Positions 35,257-45,015 of a stretch of DNA of 64,000 nucleotides are shown here, piece after piece. Made by a program: the position numbers and the translations under genes. The notes beneath the pieces were generated by a model. That model ran no database searches. It was not told the origin of the DNA and saw nothing but the letters and a program-made list of their open reading frames with translations. Origin of the DNA: Candidatus Scalindua japonica (lineage in GTDB: Bacteria; Planctomycetota; Brocadiia; Brocadiales; Scalinduaceae); NCBI RefSeq assembly GCF_002443295.1, contig NZ_BAOS01000014.1, positions 1-64,000 of the forward strand, in the 5' to 3' direction. Positions within the stretch are counted from its first letter, which is position 1. Each line of letters begins with the position of its first letter.

Positions 35257-36717
35257 ATGACAAACTTTGTAAACAAAACCGGGAAAAAACTGATAATCAG
35301 GGAGTTAGACCCAGCTACTGACTTGTTGAAAATATTTCGCCAGACCCAGGGTAACTCTAAAAACTTTTTTCTTGATAGCGCTGACAACAATGAAAAGACC
35401 GGAAGGTACTCATTTATAGGCTATGATCCATTTCTTACCGTCATGTCAAAAGGCTGTAATATATTAACACAAAACGGCCATAGTATTACCAGAAAAACCG
35501 GAAATCCATTTGATGAACTGAGGCGTCTGTTAAGCAGCTTTCATATGGAGAACAGTTTTGAGTTTGTCCCGTTTACGTGTGGCGCTGTCGGATACTTTGC
35601 CTACGATCTGTGCCATTTCATTGAAAAGCTACCTGATACTACCATTGATGATATTGAATTTCCGGAAATGTGTTTCAGCTTTTATGACACAATTATAGGT
35701 GTTGATCATCTTGAGAACCGATATTTTTTACTATCTGTAAATATTAATCAGAATTCCCAAAAAAGTACAGCGAAAAGAATTGACCATGTGTTAAGAATGA
35801 TTCGTAATGGATTGAACTTACCTTATGAAGAAGAGTCGCGAATTAAAGGAAACAAGATAAAACGAAAAATAATAAGTAACTACTCTAAAGAAAACTATTT
35901 AAAGGCTGTAGACCGTGCAAAGCAATATATCAGTGCGGGAGACATTTATCAGGTTAATCTTTCACAGCGTTTTCAAACACAGATTGAGACATCACCCTAT
36001 GACATATATAAAAGATTAAGAGAAATAAACCCCGCATCATTTTCATCTTATTTGAAATTTGACAATAAATACATAGTCAGTTCATCTCCGGAAAGATTTC
36101 TATCTCTGAAAAACACACCGATTGGTACTGGTAAACAGAGTGATAAAATAGAGCGAATTATTCAGACAAGGCCAATCAAAGGTACCCGGCCCAGAGGCAA
36201 AGAAGAAGATATTAACAAAAGAATGAAAGAAGAATTACTCTCAAGCAAGAAAGACGATGCGGAATTAGCGATGATTGTAGACCTTGAACGAAACGATCTT
36301 GGACGGGTGTGTAATTATAATTCAGTAAAAGTAACAGAGAAAAAAATACTGGAGACACATCCTACGTTGTATCACCTTGTCGCAACAGTGGAAGGAAATC
36401 TGCACTCACGGTATGATACCATAGACTTACTAAAGGCTACATTTCCGGGAGGTTCAATAACCGGTGCGCCGAAGGTAAGGGCCATGCAGATTATTGATGA
36501 ATTAGAACCAACCAAACGAAGTGTATACACCGGTGCAATAGGATATCTGAGTTTTAATGGAAATATTGATCTAAACATTGCTATAAGAACATTTTTAGTA
36601 AAAGACGATCATATCTTTTTTCAAGTTGGAGGTGGGATAGTCGCAGATTCCAACCCGGAAGACGAGTATCAGGAAACACTTCATAAAGCCCGGGCATTAA
36701 TAGAGACGCTTGAGTAG
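35257..36717 (+). CDS. pabB: Aminodeoxychorismate synthase component I (PabB)
   Basis: 486 residues of the chorismate-binding family (anthranilate/ADC synthase component I): N-terminal SFIGYDPF, then a C-terminal catalytic domain with SAGDIYQVNLSQRF, ETHPTLYHLVATVEG, FPGGSITGAPKVRAM, and VGGGIVADSNPEDEY. The family's telling position reads RPIKGTR: PabB enzymes have this Lys, whereas TrpE has Ala in PIAGTR. With pabC next to it I assign pabB, for p-aminobenzoate and folate, rather than trpE. It is separated from pabC by 121 bases holding a repeat. Confidence 0.85.
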   Translation: MTNFVNKTGKKLIIRELDPATDLLKIFRQTQGNSKNFFLDSADNNEKTGRYSFIGYDPFLTVMSKGCNILTQNGHSITRKTGNPFDELRRLLSSFHMENSFEFVPFTCGAVGYFAYDLCHFIEKLPDTTIDDIEFPEMCFSFYDTIIGVDHLENRYFLLSVNINQNSQKSTAKRIDHVLRMIRNGLNLPYEEESRIKGNKIKRKIISNYSKENYLKAVDRAKQYISAGDIYQVNLSQRFQTQIETSPYDIYKRLREINPASFSSYLKFDNKYIVSSSPERFLSLKNTPIGTGKQSDKIERIIQTRPIKGTRPRGKEEDINKRMKEELLSSKKDDAELAMIVDLERNDLGRVCNYNSVKVTEKKILETHPTLYHLVATVEGNLHSRYDTIDLLKATFPGGSITGAPKVRAMQIIDELEPTKRSVYTGAIGYLSFNGNIDLNIAIRTFLVKDDHIFFQVGGGIVADSNPEDEYQETLHKARALIETLE

Positions 36718-36730
36718 TGCTTTTGGAATG

Positions 36731-36812
36731 CGGTGACCGTGTCACTGTTTTAATATGCATCATCACACCCGCCCGGCCAAGTCCTTCGGACGGGGATGAT
36801 GCGCTCCATATT
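36731..36812 (+). repeat. Dispersed repeat family B, copy 2
   Basis: Fills most of the gap between pabB and pabC. It shares the ordered segments listed for 26771-26846. AATATGCATCATC and GATGATGC...CATATT make an imperfect hairpin. It sits in a short operon gap, so it would be transcribed with these genes. Confidence 0.75.
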
Positions 36813-36838
36813 GAAACGCACTTTCCATATTCAATATT

Positions 36839-37687
36839 ATGACAAATTTCATATTTTTAAATGGCAAAGTAATGCCGGACACAGTGGGAAATATTTCATC
36901 TGGAGACAGGGGGTTTCTCTATGGTGACGGCATTTATGAAACACTTCGTTCGTATAATGCGAAGCCTTTTAAGCTTTCTGAGCATCTGGAACGTATGCGA
37001 CACTCTGCAAAGCAGCTCAGGATTTCTTTCGACTATACTAATGCAGAAATAGGCGAGTGGATAAATAAACTGATAGAGAAGAACTGTGGCCAGGATGCCT
37101 ACATCAGAATTACACTTTCAAGGGGCACAGGAGGAGGCAGGCTTCAAATGGCTGATAATATTGATTCAACTTGTCTGGTCCAGGTCAAACCATTTACACC
37201 GTATGAAAAAAAGCTTTACGACGAAGGAATGTCTCTGATTATTTCAAATTGTCGAAGAAGTACTTCAAACCCGATTTACTGTTATAAATCAACGAATCTA
37301 TTGACAAGTATTTTGCTGAAAGAAGAAGCAAACAATAAATTTGCCCATGAGGCGATTATACTTAATACAGACGGACATGTTGCCGAATGTGTGGTAAGCA
37401 ACATTTTTTTGGTACACGGTGGGAGTGTTGTTACCCCTTCACTTGACACAAATATCCTTCCGGGAATAACAAGGAGGACAGTGCTTGATATTTGTAATGA
37501 CAACGATATCTCAGTCAGCGAAAACCGTTTTACAATAGAAACATTAGTCAAATCGGATGAAATATTCATTACCAATTCTCTGATGGAAATAATGCCGGTT
37601 TCAAGGATTGAAAATTATAAAATAGGAGAAACAATACCAGGAAAGATTACGAGACTGCTTATGAATGCTTACAAACGCTTGATTTAA
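36839..37687 (+). CDS. pabC: Class IV aminotransferase-fold PLP enzyme, probably aminodeoxychorismate lyase (PabC)
   Basis: 282 residues of fold type IV. Marks: FLYGDGIYETLRSYN at about residues 28-42, the pyridoxal-phosphate lysine in CYKSTNLLTS near residue 148, EAIILNTDGHVAECVVSNIF, and SLMEIMPVSRI. BCAT, D-amino acid aminotransferase and ADC lyase share this fold and cannot be told apart by these motifs, but the gene follows pabB on the same strand, as pabC does elsewhere. A second member (40968) carries the aminotransferase role more plainly. Confidence 0.75.
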   Translation: MTNFIFLNGKVMPDTVGNISSGDRGFLYGDGIYETLRSYNAKPFKLSEHLERMRHSAKQLRISFDYTNAEIGEWINKLIEKNCGQDAYIRITLSRGTGGGRLQMADNIDSTCLVQVKPFTPYEKKLYDEGMSLIISNCRRSTSNPIYCYKSTNLLTSILLKEEANNKFAHEAIILNTDGHVAECVVSNIFLVHGGSVVTPSLDTNILPGITRRTVLDICNDNDISVSENRFTIETLVKSDEIFITNSLMEIMPVSRIENYKIGETIPGKITRLLMNAYKRLI

Positions 37688-37787
37688 ATTTATACATCAA
37701 CGTTTTATATCAACAGCCACCTTTGAGCAATACTTACAATTGAGGTTGCAGAAAGTAAATTATTTTATTAAATCCTTGAGATTCAAC

Positions 37788-38180
37788 ATGGCGAAACTAA
37801 TTGACGAATTTAGAGAAATTATTGGCGATCAACATTTTTTATCACTCCTCGCATTCTTAAAGGACATTGGTCCTGACGCACGTACGCATAGAATATGTGT
37901 AGTAATTGCATCAATATTGAGATTTGCGGTCAAGCAATTACCAGCCCATTGCGAAGATGGGTCTCTTTCTCAAGCATTGCTCATGCTTGATGAACAACCA
38001 CATCTTGCCAAGGAACAATCTGATGAGTTTGAAATGGTTTTTGGGTTGATAGACGGCCTGTGTTGTGAAGCAGGCATATTGAACGGACGGGAATCCGCAC
38101 AAGGCGAGAATTACAGCATATCAGAAAATGCAATCTTAGAGTATGCCGCATGGTACAACATGCCATGGGAAGATTACTAA
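37788..38180 (+). CDS. Conserved-looking hypothetical protein
   Basis: About 130 residues from the ATG at 37788. The longer frame from 37740 begins with a TTG that has no ribosome site. The protein is acidic and predominantly helical (LIDEFREIIG, RICVVIASILRFAVKQL, FGLIDGLCCEAGIL), with no membrane segment, no metal motif and no family I can name. It ends 24 bases before the end of the convergent guaA gene. Confidence 0.5.
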   Translation: MAKLIDEFREIIGDQHFLSLLAFLKDIGPDARTHRICVVIASILRFAVKQLPAHCEDGSLSQALLMLDEQPHLAKEQSDEFEMVFGLIDGLCCEAGILNGRESAQGENYSISENAILEYAAWYNMPWEDY

Positions 38181-38204
38181 TCCAACCAATCGAAACAGAT
38201 TGAT

Positions 38205-39755
38205 TTACTCCCATTCAATGGTACTTGGAGGTTTTGAACTGATGTCGTAAACGACACGGTTAACACCTCTGACCTCATTAATGATACGACTCGAAATACG
38301 GGCCAGTACTTCGTATGGTATCTTTACCCAATCTGCTGTCATAAAGTCGGTTGATTCAACCGCCCTGAGTGCAATAACATTCTCATAGCTTCTCTCATCT
38401 CCCATAACACCAACAGTACTCACCGGTAAGAATACAGCAAAAGCCTGGGCAATTTTTCCATACAGACCCGCCGATTTTATCTCCTGTATCATTATTTCAT
38501 CCGCAAATCTGAGAGTTTGTAATCTATCTTCTGTAATATCCCCTATTATCCTTATGGCAAGGCCCGGACCGGGAAAGGGATGTCTCCATATAATATCATC
38601 CGGCAGCCCCAACTCAGAACCCATTTTTCTAACTTCATCTTTAAAAAGCTCCTTTAGGGGTTCGACAAGTTCGAAACCCAACTCCGAAGGCAACGCCCCC
38701 ACATTATGATGGCTTTTAATAGTAACAGTAGGCCCTCCATGCGCAGAAACACTTTCTATAATATCCGGGTAGAGAGTGCCCTGTGCCAGGTATTTGATAT
38801 CAGCAATTTTATTTGCTTCATCCTTAAATACATCAATAAATTCATGACCGATAATTTTCCGTTTCTGCTCCGGGTCGGTTACCCCTGACAATTTCTCTAA
38901 AAACCTCTCCCTCGCATTCACAAAATGTAAATCTACCTTGAAATTCTCTTTAAAGGTTTTAATCACACTTTCTGATTCGTTCATTCTCAGCAATCCGTTG
39001 TCTACAAAAACACATGAAAGATTACTGCCTATCGCATTATAAATAAGGGCTGCGGCAACGGCAGAATCAACGCCACCTGATAAACCACATATAACTTTTT
39101 CTTTCCCCACCTGCTTTTGTACTTTCTCTACAGCACTCTTTATATAGGAACTCATCTCCCAGTCTCCGGAACAGCCGCAGATTTTGAAAAGGAAATTATT
39201 CAGAATTTGTTTACCGGATGGAGTATGCGTAACTTCCGGATGGAATTGTACACCGTAGAAATCCCTTTCTTTATGTCTTGCCGCAGCGTATGGACAATTA
39301 TCAGAATACGCAAGAGACTGAAAATCATCAGGAAGTTCCATTGCCTGATCGCCATGGCTCATCCAGACATCTATAGAATCATCCAGTGAAGAGAATAGAG
39401 TGGAATGGTCCTTCACGGTACATCTGGTATTTCCATATTCTCTATTTTCCGAAGAATTTATTTCAGCACCTAATATCTGGCTACCCAATTGAAACCCATA
39501 ACATATTCCCAAAACCGGTATATCCATATAAAGCAGCTTCTCATTACACCTTGGTGCGCCTGAAGCATAAACACTGGCAGGACCACCGCTCAAAATAATT
39601 CCTTTAGGATTCTGTTGTTTGACGTCTTCAGGAGTTATTTTATGTGATACTATTTTACTATAAACGTTTTGCTCCCTGATTCTCCTTGCAATCAGATGAG
39701 AGTACTGTGAACCGAAGTCAACAACAAGTATAGCTTCGTGTGTTTTACTATGCAT
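38205..39755 (-). CDS. guaA: GMP synthase (glutamine-hydrolysing)
   Basis: 516 residues, complete GuaA. The class I glutamine amidotransferase domain has the nucleophile C85 in [10 protein letters not shown] and its His partner in FHPEVTHT; the ATP pyrophosphatase domain has [12 protein letters not shown], and the C-terminus [17 protein letters not shown] is the dimerisation end found in GuaA. It turns XMP to GMP with glutamine and ATP. The gene is isolated; guaB is not in the window. Confidence 0.97.
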   Translation of the reverse strand: MHSKTHEAILVVDFGSQYSHLIARRIREQNVYSKIVSHKITPEDVKQQNPKGIILSGGPASVYASGAPRCNEKLLYMDIPVLGICYGFQLGSQILGAEINSSENREYGNTRCTVKDHSTLFSSLDDSIDVWMSHGDQAMELPDDFQSLAYSDNCPYAAARHKERDFYGVQFHPEVTHTPSGKQILNNFLFKICGCSGDWEMSSYIKSAVEKVQKQVGKEKVICGLSGGVDSAVAAALIYNAIGSNLSCVFVDNGLLRMNESESVIKTFKENFKVDLHFVNARERFLEKLSGVTDPEQKRKIIGHEFIDVFKDEANKIADIKYLAQGTLYPDIIESVSAHGGPTVTIKSHHNVGALPSELGFELVEPLKELFKDEVRKMGSELGLPDDIIWRHPFPGPGLAIRIIGDITEDRLQTLRFADEIMIQEIKSAGLYGKIAQAFAVFLPVSTVGVMGDERSYENVIALRAVESTDFMTADWVKIPYEVLARISSRIINEVRGVNRVVYDISSKPPSTIEWE

Positions 39756-40089
39756 TTTTCCTGAAATTATAAAAATAATTTTTCTAACTCTATGAAACAG
39801 AACAACATTACCGCTTCTTTTTTGCGGTTAATAGTATATTCAAACCTGGATCTCTTTTTTTTAGACTGTACACGTAATACAATATATCATTGAAATAATC
39901 AAGTCAGTTTTTTTTTATATACAAAAAACTAAAATCATGGCAGTTTCAGGGTGTTAAAAATCCCTTGACTTTATTTTTTTATTGGGTATATTCAATCCGA
40001 AATTCAGGCAAAATACTCTTTTAAAGATTAAGGGAGTATGTTATCATGGAGCCCGTTTAATTCAGCAAGCAGGCAAAAGGAGGAATACA
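39756..40089. other. Intergenic region between guaA and the dksA-like gene
   Basis: 334 bases between divergent genes. It includes an AT-rich stretch, and the strong promoter at 39965-39992. Apart from these, nothing recognisable. Confidence 0.5.
39965..39992 (+). promoter_or_regulatory. Sigma-70-type promoter of the DksA/TraR-like gene
   Basis: TTGACT, a 16-base spacer, then TATATT. It lies about 98 bases upstream of the TTG start at 40090 and points the same way. Confidence 0.6.
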
Positions 40090-40485
40090 TTGAAAGTAGC
40101 AGAATTAGCGCAATACAAACAAATACTTTTAGATCTCAGGAAAAAACTGGTTGGCAATGTGACCTTTATGGAGGATGAAGCATTAGGTAAATCCAGACAA
40201 GATGCATCCGGAGATCTATCAAATGTCCCTATCCACATGGCAGATGTAGGCACCGATAATTACGACCGCGACTTGACGATTGGATTGATCCAAAATGGCG
40301 AAGAAGAGTTGAAGGCTATTGATAATGCACTGGAAAGAATAGGCAATAAAACATATGGCACTTGTGAGGAATGTGGAAAGAAAATTGCCAAAGCACGTCT
40401 TGCGGCATTGCCTTATGTAAACAACTGTATAGAGTGTCAGAGGCTGGAAGAAGAGGGAGAAGAGGGAGAAGAAGAAACTGGCTAA
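40090..40485 (+). CDS. TraR/DksA-family zinc finger protein
   Basis: About 131 residues from a TTG start at 40090, chosen because AAAGGAGG lies 6 bases upstream; the longer frame from 39982 lacks one. A coiled-coil N-terminal part (AQYKQILLDLRKKLVGNVTFME) precedes a four-cysteine zinc finger, CEECGKKIAKARLAALP then NCIECQRLE, and an acidic tail. The coil tip has the D-x-x-D/A pattern found in DksA-type proteins (DASGDLSN). DksA-family proteins enter the RNA polymerase secondary channel and act with ppGpp. It precedes lspA. Confidence 0.88.
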   Translation: MKVAELAQYKQILLDLRKKLVGNVTFMEDEALGKSRQDASGDLSNVPIHMADVGTDNYDRDLTIGLIQNGEEELKAIDNALERIGNKTYGTCEECGKKIAKARLAALPYVNNCIECQRLEEEGEEGEEETG

Positions 40486-40516
40486 TAGTAAGATATCGAG
40501 AAATACTACGCTGTTT

Positions 40517-40993
40517 TTGATTGTTACTTTTTGTGGTATTCTTCTTGATCTTATAACAAAATGGATAGTATTCGAGAAATTAAATGGCACCGGCAGGCTT
40601 GTCATTATAAAAAGATTTTTAGGATTTGTTTGCAGTCGAAATGAGGGTGTTGCCTGGGGCTTTGCCCAAGGCCGAAACAACATACTCATTTTTTTTTGTA
40701 TAACCGCTATAGGTGCAATTCTGTGGTTTTATAAAACCTTCGACAAATCTGGAATAATCCCCCATATTGCTTTTGGCATGATACTTTCAGGTGCTATTGG
40801 GAATTTATGGGACCGAATCTTCCATCACCATGTCAGAGATTTCATAGATGTCCATTTGGGGTTTGGGTATCATTGGCCAACATTTAACATAGCAGACGCT
40901 CTCATATGTGTGGGAGTATGCCTGATTCTTTATGATACATTATTTACAAAGAAACAGGAAAATCCGCTTACACGGAAGAATGCGATCTCGTAA
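40517..40993 (+). CDS. lspA: Lipoprotein signal peptidase (signal peptidase II)
   Basis: 158 residues with four transmembrane helices. The catalytic Asp residues appear as GNLWDRIFHHHVRDFIDVHLG and WPTFNIADALICVG, and RNEGVAWGFAQG is the family's N-A-x-A-like segment. LspA cuts lipoprotein precursors at the lipobox. The TTG at 40517 has no ribosome site and the open frame extends 12-15 codons upstream with a typical LspA N-terminus (KISRNTTLFLIV) but no ATG or GTG; a CTG at 40478 with GGGAG before it is possible. So the true start is uncertain. The 3' end overlaps the convergent aminotransferase gene by 26 bases. Confidence 0.93.
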   Translation: MIVTFCGILLDLITKWIVFEKLNGTGRLVIIKRFLGFVCSRNEGVAWGFAQGRNNILIFFCITAIGAILWFYKTFDKSGIIPHIAFGMILSGAIGNLWDRIFHHHVRDFIDVHLGFGYHWPTFNIADALICVGVCLILYDTLFTKKQENPLTRKNAIS

Positions 40994-41837
40994 GCTCCTG
41001 ATATTTGTTTAATAAACGTAGAGTAATTTTACCGGGGGTTCCCGTAGCAATTTTTCTACCGTCTATATTAGCAACGGGAATTATCTCCGCGGCAGTTCCA
41101 GTCAAAAAGCACTCATCAGCATTAAACAGATCACCCTGAGCCAACTGCTCTTCTCTCACGGTTATACCGTCTTCTTTTGCAAGATCGATAACAACGTCTC
41201 TCGTTATACCTATCAGAATTCCCGCGGAAGCAGGAGGTGTAAAAATCTCATTATTTTTAACAATGAAAATATTATCTCCGGTACACTCTGCAACATAACC
41301 TTCTGTATTTAACATGATACCTTCGGCAGCACCGGCATTAATACATTCTATTTTTGCAAGAATATTATTAAGATAATTCATAGATTTTATCGAGGGACTG
41401 AGTGCTTTTGAATGATTGCGTATAGTCCGGACAATAATTGCATCAAGACCCTTCTCATATAGCTCTTTAGGATACAGCTGTATGGTGTCTGTTATAATTA
41501 TTATTTGTGACTCCTCACAATTAAAAGGATCAAGCCCAAGTTTTCCCTCTCCCCTGGTTACTATCAACCGAATATAAGAGTCTCTTAAATTATTTGCCTT
41601 TAGTGTATCCAAGACAGCATTTTTAAGCTCATCCCTGGTCAACTTTATTTCCAGAGAAATCGCCGCTGCAGAATCGTAAAGTCTGTCAATATGTTCTGAA
41701 TGTTTGAATACAGTACCATTGTAACACCTGATCCCTTCAAAGACCCCATCACCATATAACAACCCGTGGTCAAAGACAGAAACCTTCGCCTCTTCTTTTG
41801 GGTATAAATTTCCGTTTATATATACCTTCGGCCCCAT
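40968..41837 (-). CDS. ilvE: Branched-chain amino acid aminotransferase-like, fold type IV
   Basis: 289 residues. Pyridoxal lysine in SIKSMNYLNNILAKIE near residue 149, N-terminal HGLLYGDGVFEGIRCYNGTVF, and the conserved EGYVAECTGDNIFIVKN. The sequence fits the bacterial BCAT-type III group that makes valine, leucine and isoleucine. A paralogue lies at 36839. Its 3' end overlaps lspA. lolD follows 18 bases upstream on the same strand. Confidence 0.85.
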   Translation of the reverse strand: MGPKVYINGNLYPKEEAKVSVFDHGLLYGDGVFEGIRCYNGTVFKHSEHIDRLYDSAAAISLEIKLTRDELKNAVLDTLKANNLRDSYIRLIVTRGEGKLGLDPFNCEESQIIIITDTIQLYPKELYEKGLDAIIVRTIRNHSKALSPSIKSMNYLNNILAKIECINAGAAEGIMLNTEGYVAECTGDNIFIVKNNEIFTPPASAGILIGITRDVVIDLAKEDGITVREEQLAQGDLFNADECFLTGTAAEIIPVANIDGRKIATGTPGKITLRLLNKYQELTRSHSSV

Positions 41838-41854
41838 CTACTACAATGCTCCTT

Positions 41855-42571
41855 TTAATTCCTGGAATAATTAATAATTTTACCATCAGCCATTCTCACT
41901 ACATGACTGGCCAATTCCGCAAACCTTTCATCATGAGTAACTATTACCACTGTCTGCTTCGTATTTTCATTCAAATCCCAAATTAATTTCTGAATTTCAC
42001 TTCCTGACTTTGTATCAAGATTACCTGTTGGTTCATCACATAACAATATCTCAGGATCATTCATTAATGACCTGACAATCGCCACTCTCTGTTTCTCTCC
42101 GCCAGAGAGTTCGTTTGGTCTATGATTTATTCTATCCTTAAGACCCACACGTTCTAAAAGCTGAATTGCTTTTTCCGTATGATACTTCTTCGATGTTGAT
42201 TTAAAAAATCTTCTGCCAATCAGGCGAGGCATCAAAACATTTTCTAATGCGTTAAAATCCGGTAACAGATGATAAAACTGAAATACAAACCCGAAAATCC
42301 TGTTCCGCTTTTCTGCCAACTTTTTCTGCCCCATAATACTCAAATTTTCACCTTTAAAACTCACATGACCTGAAGTAGGAGTATCTAATATACCCAGAAT
42401 ATGGAGGAGTGAGCTTTTTCCAGCACCAGAAGCGCCTAAAATGATTAATATCTCACCCTTTTTTATATCCAGATTTACACCATCGAGCACACGGATAGAC
42501 GTTTTGCCAATTGTATATTCCTTGCAAATTTCTTTCGCACACAGATAACTGTTATCAATCTCTTCTATCAT
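41855..42571 (-). CDS. ABC transporter ATP-binding protein (LolD / MacB type)
   Basis: 238 residues. Walker A GASGAGKSSLLH, ABC signature ELSGGEKQRVAIV, Walker B ILLCDEPTGNLD and H-loop VTHD are all present, with the MacB/LolD subfamily traits (FQFYHLLPDFNALENVLMP). LolD, with LolC and LolE, detaches lipoproteins from the inner membrane; here no permease gene is adjacent, so the partner is encoded elsewhere and the specific role is open. Confidence 0.88.
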   Translation of the reverse strand: MIEEIDNSYLCAKEICKEYTIGKTSIRVLDGVNLDIKKGEILIILGASGAGKSSLLHILGILDTPTSGHVSFKGENLSIMGQKKLAEKRNRIFGFVFQFYHLLPDFNALENVLMPRLIGRRFFKSTSKKYHTEKAIQLLERVGLKDRINHRPNELSGGEKQRVAIVRSLMNDPEILLCDEPTGNLDTKSGSEIQKLIWDLNENTKQTVVIVTHDERFAELASHVVRMADGKIINYSRN

Positions 42572-42606
42572 ATCTTAAAAAAACAAAAAATTTGGTGTTT
42601 ATAACA

Positions 42607-42674
42607 CTTCGACTCCAGTCAGTGTACCGAATTTCCTGGTTCACTGCGAAATGTCATCCTGAGCCGAGTCGAAG
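42607..42674. repeat. Repeat element with TTCGACTC ends
   Basis: CTTCGACTC and GAGTCGAAG form 9-base inverted ends of a 68-base segment in the lolD-lysS gap, with the TCATCCTGAGCCGAGTCGAAG sequence common as an intergenic repeat in many bacteria. The ends match those of the 50-base palindrome at 13413. Confidence 0.6.
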
Positions 42675-42705
42675 GATAACTTTGTATCAACAACACCCTG
42701 CTTTA

Positions 42706-44136
42706 TCAAGACTGTTGCCGCAGCAAAGGAAACAAAATTACATCTCTAATGGAAGTACTGTTTGTCAGGACCATTACCAACCTGTCAATTCCTATTCCTA
42801 AACCACCGGCAGGTGGCATTCCGTACTTAAGGGCCTTTAAGAAATCTTCGTCTATCTTACCTTCAGTATCTTCATCAGCTACTTGTTCACGAAATCGTTT
42901 ACTTTGTTCTAGCGGTTCATTGAGCTCTGAATAGGAATTGGCGAGTTCCATTGTCGCAATGTACAATTCAAACCTCTGTGCCAGGTGAGGATTATCTTCA
43001 CAGGATTTCGTTAATGGACAGATGCTGACAGGATAGTCAATTACGAATGTCGGGTCCCACAACTCTTTTTCAACAAGCTCTCCGAAAATATGTTCAGCAA
43101 TAACATCCTTGTGAACATCTTCAACCTCAATACCTAATTCTTTGCCTTTTGCTTTTAATCCTTCTTCATCGTCTAAATCCACAGAAGCGTACTTAGACAA
43201 CAGGTCAGAGAATGTACACCTCTTCCAAGGAGGTGACAAGTCAATACTACGTTCACCATAAGGAATTTCAAACTTGCTATACATATCTTGCGCTAAACCG
43301 GTAACAAGGCTTTCGGTCAACTCCATCATCCCGTTATAGTCGCTGTATGCCTGATATAGCTCCATCATCGTAAACTCCGGATTGTGCCGTGTCGATAAAC
43401 CTTCATTCCGGAAATTACGGTTAATTTCATAAACCCTCTCCATCCCTCCAACAAGAAGTCTCTTTAAATACAATTCAGGCGCTATCCTCAGAAACAGATC
43501 CATATCCAGCACGTTATGATGAGTAATAAAAGGCTTTGCCACCGCCCCCCCCGGAATGGACTGCATCATAGGAGTTTCAACTTCAACAAAGTTTCTTTTA
43601 TCAAGAAAATTCCTGATTGATTTTATGATATTAGACCTCTTTAAAAAAAGGCCCATTACATCGTCATTTGACGAGAGGTCAATATAACGCTGCCTGTACC
43701 TGATCTCAACATCCTTTAAACCATGCCATTTTTCAGGTGGAGGAAGCAGCGCTTTGGAAAGAACAGTAAAGTCATCAGCAAAAACGGTTATCTCACCAGT
43801 CCGAGTCTTAAATACTCCACCCTCTACACCAATAATATCTCCGAGGTCAAGCAGACGAAAAATTTCATATTTTTCTTCTCCCACATTATTCAGTTTAACA
43901 TAAACCTGGAGTTTGCCGGTCCAATCCTTAAGGTGAAGAAAAGAAGCCTTACCCTGGCGCCTCATAGTCATTATTCTGCCTGCGCACTTCACCTTCTTAC
44001 CTTCCTCTTCCTCCGAGTAAGCGTCTATAACTTCCTTTAAAGGTGTGGCGTGGTCATAACCTGCACCATAAGGATCAACTCCTTTTTCTCTGAGTCTGTT
44101 TAATTTTTCAATCCTGGTCTGTTCAAGAGTTTCCAA
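42706..44136 (-). CDS. lysS: Lysyl-tRNA synthetase, class II
   Basis: 476 residues. An OB-fold anticodon-binding domain (residues 45-150, [22 protein letters not shown]) is followed by the class II catalytic core with motif 1 ([20 protein letters not shown]), motif 2 ([22 protein letters not shown]) and motif 3 ([13 protein letters not shown]). Class II LysS is the usual bacterial type. A promoter is proposed at 44250-44277. Confidence 0.97.
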   Translation of the reverse strand: METLEQTRIEKLNRLREKGVDPYGAGYDHATPLKEVIDAYSEEEEGKKVKCAGRIMTMRRQGKASFLHLKDWTGKLQVYVKLNNVGEEKYEIFRLLDLGDIIGVEGGVFKTRTGEITVFADDFTVLSKALLPPPEKWHGLKDVEIRYRQRYIDLSSNDDVMGLFLKRSNIIKSIRNFLDKRNFVEVETPMMQSIPGGAVAKPFITHHNVLDMDLFLRIAPELYLKRLLVGGMERVYEINRNFRNEGLSTRHNPEFTMMELYQAYSDYNGMMELTESLVTGLAQDMYSKFEIPYGERSIDLSPPWKRCTFSDLLSKYASVDLDDEEGLKAKGKELGIEVEDVHKDVIAEHIFGELVEKELWDPTFVIDYPVSICPLTKSCEDNPHLAQRFELYIATMELANSYSELNEPLEQSKRFREQVADEDTEGKIDEDFLKALKYGMPPAGGLGIGIDRLVMVLTNSTSIRDVILFPLLRQQS

Positions 44137-44454
44137 TGTGTTCCTTTAACGTATTAACATTATGATGTCATACATCCAATGCTATTGTCTTCCCTTAAGA
44201 TGAGTTTGGGGATTTGATGAGAAAAATAGTGAGTTAAACTTAAGAGAATATTTTAGCAACAAAGAATATACTGTCAAGTTAAAACGCAAATCGAATAACT
44301 TTATAGCCGTTAAACCGTTTTTGGTACCAAATTCATGTCTGACACCTTATACGAAGTGAGAAAATTATTCAATTTCTTTCTCATTTTTGTTCCGACTGGT
44401 GCCTGTTTGTCTTTCTCCTTGAATATATGATTTAAAACTATTAATATTGAAAAA
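44137..44454. other. Divergent intergenic region lysS-rnpA
   Basis: 318 bases, AT-rich, containing the lysS promoter and presumably the rnpA promoter. No rpmH is found in front of rnpA, unlike the usual order. No other feature seen. Confidence 0.6.
44250..44277 (-). promoter_or_regulatory. Sigma-70-type promoter of lysS
   Basis: Read on the minus strand: TTGACA, a 16-base spacer, TAAAAT. It is about 114 bases upstream of the lysS start. Confidence 0.55.
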
Positions 44455-44808
44455 ATGGATCAAGGTTTTTCCAAAAAAGAGCGATTGTTGAAACGAAAAG
44501 AATTTCAGCATGTCTTTGATAATGGAGAGAGATATGGAAACGATCAGTTAAAGATATACGCGTTATCAAATGGCGGATCTGTATCCCGACTGGGCCTCGT
44601 TGTGGGAAGAAAATTTGGCAACGCACCCAGGCGTAATAGATTTAAGCGAATTCTTCGAGAAGCATACAGATTAAATAAAAGTTTATTGAGCAGTGGAGCA
44701 GACATAGTTGTAATTCCAAGGCAGGGTTTAAAAGAACTCACATTAATGACAATCGAAGAAAAGTTCAAAATAATCCTGACACAAATTAACAATAAGTTAA
44801 AGAAATGA
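44455..44808 (+). CDS. rnpA: Ribonuclease P protein component
   Basis: 117 residues with the RNR signature VVGRKFGNAPRRNRFKRILREAYR in the middle, and an N-terminal KKERLLKRKEFQHVFDNG. The protein binds the RNase P RNA and aids 5' processing of tRNAs. Its stop overlaps the yidD start by 4 bases (ATGA), as in most bacteria. rpmH, normally directly upstream, is instead 14 kb away. Confidence 0.95.
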   Translation: MDQGFSKKERLLKRKEFQHVFDNGERYGNDQLKIYALSNGGSVSRLGLVVGRKFGNAPRRNRFKRILREAYRLNKSLLSSGADIVVIPRQGLKELTLMTIEEKFKIILTQINNKLKK

Positions 44809-45014
44809 AATATTTAATTGTTAAGTTCATACGAACGTACCAGATAATTCTGTCACCAATTTCACGCCCATCGTGCCGCTTCTACCCAACATGCTCACAA
44901 TATGCTGTAGAAGCAATTGAGAAAAAAGGAATTATTGTAGGGTTATTAAAGGGAATCTGGAGAGTTGTAAGATGTAATCCTTTTGGCGGATCAGGATATG
45001 ATCCGGTTAAATAA
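44805..45014 (+). CDS. yidD: Membrane protein insertion efficiency factor YidD
   Basis: 69 residues with the family core ISRPSCRFYPTCSQYA and the C-terminal CNPFGGSGYDPVK, both near invariant. YidD is a small membrane-associated protein that helps insertion of inner-membrane proteins via YidC. yidC itself is not next to it. Confidence 0.95.
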   Translation: MKYLIVKFIRTYQIILSPISRPSCRFYPTCSQYAVEAIEKKGIIVGLLKGIWRVVRCNPFGGSGYDPVK

Positions 45015-45015
45015 A

